A stretch of 64,000 nt of DNA, from assembly GCA_945643635.1 (NCBI GenBank), contig CALZFC010000267.1, positions 1,259,001-1,323,000 on the forward strand, written 5' to 3'. The stretch comes from Allodiplogaster sudhausi (Eukaryota; Nematoda; Chromadorea; Rhabditida; Diplogasteridae). A program made the translations under genes and the position numbers. The notes beneath the pieces were generated by a model that worked only from the letters and a program-made list of their open reading frames with translations, did no database searches and was not told the DNA's origin. How positions within the stretch are numbered: the first letter of the stretch is position 1; each line of letters begins with the position of its first letter. Below are positions 57,001 through 64,000 of the stretch, piece after piece.

Positions 57001-57691
57001 TATTTGTCACATAGTCTACAGCTAATATTGCTCTTGCAGGACAAGTACTTCCTGAAGATCATCCACGCCTGCTACACACAGTGCCCGACGAACGCCTTTT
57101 CTGTAGTGGTGCCCATACGTCTAAAAGGAGCCGTTCACTGAGTAATTAACATGTGGTTTAATGAACGTGGATCTATGCGTATCTATCTAGAACATACATC
57201 TGGAAAGTTTGAACCATTTTCGTCCACATATTTCCAAGTTGACCGCACGCAAAAAAAGCTCGGCCAAAATGTTTTACTGTAGCTGTTAGCCACCCTCCTA
57301 TTTCACACGCTCTCTAACCCGCAGAAAGGCCAGGCCGAATATTTGAGTGGGCGCATTCAAAATGGTCCTGGTACTACTGCAGCATCATTCAGTGCATGGT
57401 TCCTTTAAGAAAGATGGCAGTAGGGGGTTGCAGCTCTGTGGTAGAGCACATGAGTAGGTGGTCCCGGGTTCGAACCCCGGTGCCTCCGATAATCTTTGCG
57501 GCTTCAGATGATACCTCTTCGCCTATAGGTCATACTACGCTATCACCAAATCCGACGATTGGCAGTTGCTGTACAAGCAAGGCGCTGTCATGGCCAATGC
57601 GGTGCGCTACACGTCCTCGCACATCAGAGACCTGCCCATTGATCTCACGGCCGGTCACAACTACGACGCCTTGATTGACACCTTTGCATAG
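56466..57691 (+). CDS. Transthyretin-like (TTR) secreted protein, copy B
   Basis: Exons 56466-56631, 56808-56899, 57040 to about 57108 and 57529-57691. The signal peptide and the TTR core are complete: FTLYCREDWLKNRTAAVELW, DYHYIGGDHQFVARQDG, NADNFWTKDKYFLKIIHACY with two Cys (CYTQC). The last exon encodes SYYAITKSDDWQLLYKQG and ends DALIDTFA; copy A ends with a Cys and six more residues, so this copy is shorter and has lost that Cys. All GT donors after exon 3 are in phase 0 while exon 4 needs phase 2, so an unseen extra exon or a broken gene is implied. The intron is 420 bases and carries a tRNA-like element. It shares a palindrome with copy A, head to head with about 1.75 kb between the starts. 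Confidence 0.65.
57424..57488 (+). repeat. tRNA-like element in TTR intron 3 (copy B)
   Basis: A perfect B box with T stem (CCGGGTTCGAACCCCGG) and an A box (GCAGCTCTGTGGTAGAGC). The anticodon arm is shortened (ACATGAGTAGGTGG), so it cannot be a functional tRNA. It sits about 40 bases before the exon 4 acceptor. Confidence 0.55.
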
Positions 57692-60538
57692 AAGACTTGG
57701 ATGCCCCAGTTCCGATCAACCTGTCCCCTGCCCTAGTACCTCGTCCCTCTTGAACTCCACTCCCAAGCAATTGCTGCCCTTAAATGCCTTTTTCCTTGGT
57801 TATACAAATACACCCTTCTTATCATTGAATTCTATTGTGCCGCATTAAACTGGCATCTCAAGTGTAGAATATGAATGATCTGGCATCGAGTTGTGATGGG
57901 AAATGAACGATTAATGAGATTAGAGAAGTTAGATCACAGGAAACCAGCCTCTGAGTTTCGCTAATGTAATGATGAGCTCACATTACTAACTTCTTAAATA
58001 TGAAATTGCTAATTTTATCTCTAGCACTTCAATACGGAAACTTGACTCTGAAATTTTCTGGCCTTTAATTTTTCCTCTTTTTGATTATTGCGATTATTTT
58101 TTTATGACATTACAACGTGTGAGTATGTACATACATATGTACATACATTGTATCTCGATGACCTGTTGCGGGGTAACAAAGTGGTTGTTATTGTAGAAAG
58201 ATGTGGCTTGATGCGCATTTTGCGAAATTGTTATTTGCTATATTAAAGATTAAGGACTCATCAACTAACGTTACCGTTGTCGAAATGTTAGCTTGTCATT
58301 ACTAAATTTTATTTTTTTTTTAGAAAATAAAAAGAATAAAATATTACATTTGTGGTGATTCCAATCGTCTGCGAAACGGTGAACATACGCGCCAGCACAA
58401 AATAGCTCCCTCCCAACCGATTGATTGATTGACCGACTCCCCTAAATTGTCTGCAGTCGAAACTCCGCCCAATGTAGGGTGCAGAATCGAATAGACGACA
58501 CCATCACAAATCTATTGTTGGGCTTGCCGTGTTGGGAGGCGGCAGGTTCCGCAGCACCCATATGAAATACAATGTGAAAAGGGAATTGAACCCTAAAGAG
58601 CCAGAGGCATGAATGAACTCGACAAATGAGATCGAGAATTAAATGACGCGGCTGTCCGTGGCCCTATGGCTGTGCCTGGCATGCTACCAGGCTGGCCAGT
58701 CCGACCGGGCGGGCCTCCCGGAGGGGTGGTCCCGGGGCCTCCCTCTTTTGCACCCGCCCAGACGCCATGCGTCGGGTCTGCTTGCTGGTTTATATATGAA
58801 AAGGATAATGACCATAATAAGATGGCGAAAAGTAGTCTCCTTAGTATTTACATACATACGGATAGAGATAGAAAGGAAGACAAAGAATTTACATACATAC
58901 TTTATTTACATAAATAAAACACATGTGGTTTATTTATGTAAAGGATAATGACCATGATAAGATGCCGAAAAGTAGTCTCCGGAGTATTTACATACATACA
59001 CATGTCAGCACTTTATAAGGTAACCAAATATGAATTTTTAGAAGAAGAATAATGAGTCTTGTTCGTGATATCTACGCACAAGTCTCCGCGAGAGACAGTG
59101 AGGTTTAAGAGTAGAAAAGAAAATAAAGGGATAGAGATAGGGAGACAGAAAGAGAGGGTGAGAGACATTGAAGAAGAGAAAACTAGAGTACAACGAGCGA
59201 TCAATACTTTAAAAAACGCAACCGTTTACAGGTACAAAAGACATGCTAGGACGAAAATGGTTTTCACCTTGAGTCATGTGTTTACTTGCATGAACGTCTG
59301 AATGTATGTGTATTTGGGCTCAGTCGACGGGATTTCTCTAAATCTGCGCCTCTTATGCACACTTCCATCACGTCTATTTCTCGCTTTTTCCCCTCCCTCC
59401 CTCTCTCTATTGCTTCTCAGTCTCTCATTTTATCTCCCTCTCTATCTCTTTCATTCTCTCTCCTATTTATGTACCGATAAATTGAAATTAAGGACACCAT
59501 GTCGAAGACTGAAAAGCATTCTTACCATTTATTGTGTAGGTATAATTGTGAACATTTCTGGCATAAATTGTAAAAATAAAAGCATGAAAAAGCATTCGTT
59601 GATACACTAGCGAGACAACAAAACCCGTATTGCTGTCCTATTATTACACAGAAACATATTGGCCCTTCGGTATAATAGCAGAAAGATTTCAAGAGATATA
59701 AAACATTATAGAAATTATGAAAGTGTTAATTTTAGAAAAAAAATGATGACACTTGTGATGAAAGTATTATGTAATGGAGCGCTTGAGGTAGAGAGAAAGA
59801 GTGAATGAAAAAAACTGATTCGTTTGCCTGGATTAAGTAACAAATAAGGCACACGAATTGATTGAAAGCCGAAAGAAAAGCTGAATGAGAAGAGAGTAAG
59901 GTTTTTTCTTTAAAAAAAAGAGAAAGAGAATAAGACGGCAAGAAAATGTGGATGATACGCTTATTGTTAGCCAAACATTTGGAAAGCTGCTGACTTTAAG
60001 TGGGGTGACACATGGCATTACCCTAGCAATATATATACTAATGCTAAGGTGTAAAGTTCTAAAGTTTAAGAAAAACAGTAACAAAGAAAGCATAGCAACA
60101 TGAGTTATTCGGCTTTGCGCTAAAAAAAATTAGGATAAACCCGGACAGTATCTAAAGTATAGAAGAATAATTGCAAAGAAGATGAAAACGAGATTCTGAA
60201 GTAAAAAAAATTAATAAAACAAACAATTCGCTGAGATACGCAATTTCGAAGGCAATATAAAGCTAATGCGATAAAGAGATGTCCGTTATCGATCGAAGAT
60301 CTAGTCTATTAATTGGAGTCCTTAAATTGGGTCCTTTAATTTCTGTGAATTGGCGTTTAGGTTTTGTGAATAATTTGGCTGCACAAACAATAGGACGAAT
60401 TAAGTGACCTCATCCGAAAACAGTGTACATATGAAGACTACTACAACGTTACATTTTAATATGCAAAACTACTTGTTGCTCGACCTAGACGACCTAGACC
60501 ACTAGACCCCTCTTAACCTCACGCTTAGACCCCCGAAC
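57692..60538. other. Long stretch without a supported gene
   Basis: It contains the 3' UTR of TTR copy B and (ACAT)n runs (58130-58150). A GC-rich patch at 58640-58790 has a weak collagen-like reading on the minus strand (PPGRTGQPG) that is too short and irregular to call. A duplicated phrase AAGGATAATGACCAT (58801, 58942) and low-complexity GA/CT runs (59100-59170, 59390-59470) complete it. Confidence 0.4.
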
Positions 60539-62645
60539 TTAGACCCCTTGAAGCCTCCTCTCTGCCTCGTGCCTCTGATCGTCTGCGGGCGGAGGACGAG
60601 GAATGAAGATGTCCGGGAAGGGCGCGATCGGCTTGCGAAAGCCCGGCCCGAGGGTCGGGTGGGCACGGAGGAACATTGAGGGACGGAGAGTCAGACGACG
60701 GTTGGACGGCTGGCCGCGAAGGCAGAGAACGGCGCAGAGGAGATACACGAGGACGCCGCAACTGAAGAGAGAGAGAGAGAGAGAGAGAAAGGAAAGAGGA
60801 AAGAGATAGAGAAAGAGAAAGAGAAAATAGAAAGTGACAGAGAGATGACAGGTAAACAGGTAAAGTCTATTCTACAAAGTCACCCTGATTTTGGACGTAT
60901 TGAACGAGAATGAAGAAATAATATTATGAAATTTATGCAGAAGATAAATTGTTTTGCGTTAATGGTACTAATTGTAAGAGCGCGAGCTGAGAGCTAGAAC
61001 TAAGAGCGCGAACTACCTCGTCGAGAAGCAGCCGACGAGGAACCACAGGACGCTCGCGCGGAAGAAGTGCGAGCAGCGCGACGAGGTTGAAGAGAAAGAG
61101 GACGATGTAGGGAGCTCTGCTTGGCTATCTTAAACATGCATTAATGTATACCTTACTAAAAATACTTTGACCGTTTCATTGCTATTAAAACTTCAAAAAA
61201 GATTAGAATTTATCAAAACTTTAATAAGAACTGGTTTGATAATTAGCTAGTTATTCGAATAGAAAAAAACAGTAACTTTACATTTATTTACGTAAGCGCG
61301 CTAAAAGAAGATCACCATGGCCATTATTCGAATTGGCAGTGCGTCTTGGCACGGTGACGTAAATGATGACGTCACTCTCTCGGATGACTAAGTGAGTCTC
61401 GCGCCGAGCGGCAAAGTTGGCCCACACGCAAGTGAAACGGCCGAGAGCGCGCGCACTCACGCGAGGCACGAGAAGCGTTCCATTCGGGAAGACGGCAGCA
61501 GAGTGGAGACGAGCAGCGACCGGCTCGCCATCCTTGCAATGAGAGGGGAAATGATTTATTATTTATTATTAGATATTTATAAACATATGTACCTACTAAT
61601 AATAATCATACTAGTACATAGTTATGTGTTTATATTATTTATTAATCATTTAGATTCAATTTATTGATTTTCCTTTACTAAATTTATTTTGAATAACAAT
61701 GCAAGAGAGAAAAAACGTTTTCACCTCATCGTATGTACTTTAGAATTTGCTATTACAGTAAAAGTCATTAATTTTTTTTAGTAAAAGGGCGGGAAATTTG
61801 AAAATAAATAAAGAAAGAAAGAAAGAAACGACAAACCAGCTGCCATGTGACGCTCGCTGTCGGCCGCGCGTCGGGCGAAGCGCAGTGGAGAAGGAGCGGC
61901 TCGTTGAGCGTCGTTCGCCGGGGAAACATCCTGCAACGAAAACGTGAAGATACGGTAGCATTGCTTTTCCATTTGAACGTTGGAGTCGTTTAAAATCAAT
62001 ATTGAATTATTTTTTTATCCATTTACCTAATCGAACGGCTAGGGACCATAATATTATTGAGAGAAACGAGATATCAAGAAAAATCGAAACAGATTTTGCG
62101 TCTTGACTTTCGTGCTCCTTTAATAAGCAAAATCTACTTAAGGTTAGCCCATTAGATTTTTTTCGTGGAAAATTGTAATAGTATTCGTGAATTTAAAAAA
62201 ATTCTCGTGCTTATACCGAATGTGGCCATCGGCTGGCAGCTCGTCGACGTATGCGACACGTAGACGAGTGACGTCACCACGCGCGCCAGAAGCGACGTCT
62301 TCGCAGTGAAAGTCGCCGTCATCAGCTAATTTAAAGTCGACTAATTTAGAGACAGCTAATTAAAAGCCGGTCAGCAAATTAAAGGTGACGATATGAAGAA
62401 AATAGAAAATCGATGAAATATTAAACGAAAAGAAGGGATTATGGAGGTAGAACGAAAGAAATAGAGAAAGTGGACAAAATCGATGATTGATTGTTCAGCG
62501 TCACTAACCACGAGAAATGTTGGCGATCAGGAGATAGCCAACCTCGGCGACCGGTTGAGAAGAAGGGTATGGACGGCCAGCGTATAACGCGTTAGTTTTG
62601 CTTCAATGTGAAAAGAGAGAGAGCGCAAGAGAGAGAGAGAGAGAG

Positions 62646-62680
<35 letters not shown>

Positions 62681-63147
62681 GCAGAACAGAAGAGACAGTA
62701 GAAAAGGAAAAATGAAGCAAATAAAAGTATGAGAAGCAGAAGAAATTAGCGTATGTACCTGGTCACCGTGGCGATTCGCTCTCCGTCTCTGAACCACGCC
62801 GCTTCGCTAACGTCGCCAGCAAAGACGAGCTCGCAGAGAAGCGCAGTCGCTGCTCCAGCTAAAATTAAAATAATTAGTTTTCTTTCTAATTAAATAAATA
62901 TTTATAAGCGAAAAAATTGGTAAATTTATTTAAGAATCATTCTACTATTAAAGATTAATGATATCTAGATGAAAATTCCATTTCAGCCATATTAAGGAAC
63001 TATATATAAAAAAGTAATAATAAAATAATATTGTGGAAGAAAATATGTATATAAAAGAAAGAAAGTACACTTACACGGCAAGATAAGTGGCTCCCAAACG
63101 GGCAGCTCGAGGGGCTCGAAGGGCGGCTCCTTCAGAGAGAAGTCCAT
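60539..63147 (-). CDS. Immunoglobulin-superfamily single-pass membrane protein, at least 344 residues
   Basis: Eight exons join exactly in phase: 63147-63075, 62858-62759, 62600-62509, 62325-62217, 61930-61837, 61532-61292, 61119-61017 and 60761-60539. Ig domain 1 has ATALLCELVF, the strand-C Trp in EAAWFRDGERIA and ADDGDFHCED. Ig domain 2 has EPLLLHCASPDARP, SVTWQL, FPNGTLLVPRVS and LGRFTCVWAN. A Ser-rich stalk (ELPTSSSFSSTSSRCS) leads to one membrane helix (ASVLWFLVGCFSTSCGVLVY, continuing LLCAVLCLRG). A Pro/Arg-rich cytoplasmic tail follows (KPIAPFPDIFIPRPPPADD). Such proteins act in adhesion or axon guidance. No signal peptide precedes the first ATG; upstream codons stay open to an acceptor at about 63182, so a leader exon may lie farther upstream. 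Not assigned to a named family. Confidence 0.8.
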
Positions 63148-63670
63148 GCTTGCCGCAGACGGCGAGGAGCTGCACGCGATTACTGTAATAGCATGTAAGA
63201 TGCACTTCCATTTTTATTCTTCCAATTTTTTTTACATTTTTTGTTACCTTTCTTGTGATTCTTATTTTCCGTACTCTTCACAAACGCTGCTTAAACATAC
63301 ATTTTTATCAAGTCCTCCATCCCGAAAAATCTCAACCATTTCTCACTCGAGGGCGATCATTTTAATGTTGTCGGACACACGGACTGACGGAGAACGCGCA
63401 GAGGAATACCGAAAGAGAAAGAGATTGAAAGAAAGAGAGAGAAAGATAGTGAGAGAGAACCAAAGAGAGACAGAGATGCTAGTTGACCGGGAATGAAAGA
63501 AGCAAAGTCATTGACCAAGGAGCTGTCAATGCCAAGGTTGGCAAATCGCCCCGGAGATCCGCTATGGTTTTGTATGAATGAGGAGACTCTCTTCCTCTGC
63601 ATGGATTATCTCTCCAAAGTGGCGAAGAATCCAAAATGAGCGAGAGAGAAATAGTGGAGATTGTGAGAGC

Positions 63671-63707
<37 letters not shown>

Positions 63708-64000
63708 CATAGACAGAAAGGGAGACAGAGAGAGAGAGCTACAAATGTATCCGCTTGACCTCTGGCACGCGTACATCAACAAAAGTCACACGCTGAGGAG
63801 GAATAATTACTGTCCTCTCTTGCCGTGTCCAATTGAGCTGTGAGAGGGGGCGCGAACATTACCGGATTACAGTGTCACGGAAATTAGAGAGGAGACACAC
63901 AATCCTAAATTGCGCGTCCGATGAGCGCTTTTTGGACAATTGCCAAAAAAAGCAACAAGAATACTGTAGAATATTTTATTTGAATTTTTTTGTTAAATCA
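63148..64000. other. Upstream region of the Ig gene; no further gene seen
   Basis: Several (GA)n tracts (63415-63470, 63665-63740) and AT-rich sequence. A leader exon for the Ig protein may be here or beyond the window, but I could not identify one. Confidence 0.4.

Noticed and set aside
58640..58790. Cuticle collagen on the minus strand
   Set aside because: Only a few Gly-x-y triplets (PPGRTGQPG) with interruptions, no Cys clusters and no exon partners; the plus-strand frame with a hydrophobic start is equally unsupported.
63357..63602. Leader exon for the Ig protein in the minus-strand open frame at 63.36-63.60 kb
   Set aside because: Its hydrophobic part comes from a (GA)n tract (Ser/Leu/Phe run) and it has no donor in the right phase to reach the first Ig exon.
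1..64000. CRISPR arrays, rRNA or prokaryotic operons
   Set aside because: Repeats here are microsatellites, MITEs and tandem arrays; no direct repeats with unique spacers of CRISPR type, no rRNA motifs, and the genes are intron-split.

Overview
This window reads as nuclear DNA of a nematode. Genes are split into many short exons by GT-AG introns, often 45-300 bases long. The families I recognise are typical of nematodes: seven-transmembrane serpentine chemoreceptors (Str-like and Sri/Srh-like), transthyretin-like (TTR) secreted proteins, small Cys-rich Ly6/three-finger-like proteins and an NRF-6-like membrane acyltransferase. Several start codons sit directly behind a splice acceptor, as expected where leader trans-splicing occurs. 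I cannot name the species. Nothing looks bacterial and there is no operon, CRISPR array or rRNA. Splice joins below were made by reading frame, phase and consensus, without transcript data.

Layout. 1-6.3 kb: sparse; a broken Sri/Srh-like receptor (minus) and a LINE reverse-transcriptase scrap. 6.3-8.8 kb: an unrecognised nine-exon gene enclosed by short inverted repeats. 9.0-10.4 kb: a single-pass Cys-rich membrane protein. 11-14 kb: relics (LINE tail, LIM exon, orphan micro-exon, last two exons of a receptor). 14.17-20.36 kb: a 6.2-kb DNA transposon with about 950-base terminal inverted repeats and TTAA on both sides. 21.1-24.7 kb: an intact Str-like receptor and a two-LIM-domain gene. 25.8-28.2 kb: one small secreted protein and one unassigned coding region. 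28.9 kb: tRNA-Gly(CCC). 29.1 kb: a MITE. 30.7-33.4 kb: a second Str-like receptor with a (CTCTTT)n tract inside its first membrane-helix exon. 35.1-37.1 kb: a damaged receptor paralogue, followed by a 750-base array of heat-shock elements. 38.8-48.2 kb: a large inverted repeat whose spacer holds a second LIM gene, an acyltransferase pseudogene, a tiny three-exon secreted-peptide gene and a Ly6-like gene. 48.2-50.9 kb: a tandem array with a 694-base higher-order unit. 51.7-52.7 kb: the third LIM gene. 53.7-57.7 kb: two TTR-like genes head to head in a palindrome with a truncated third copy at its centre. 60.5-63.1 kb: an eight-exon immunoglobulin-superfamily membrane protein.

The main theme is duplication in inverted orientation: receptors, LIM genes, TTR genes and their intronic repeats recur in both directions, with intact, damaged and fragmentary copies side by side. 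The proteins are mostly cell-surface or secreted (chemosensation, adhesion, extracellular signalling); nothing indicates one shared pathway. The best candidates for something new are the TTAA transposon with its zinc-finger protein (an empty-site counterpart lies in the same window), the heat-shock-element array, the receptor with an in-frame hydrophobic microsatellite, and the LIM family with a conserved GC-AG intron.
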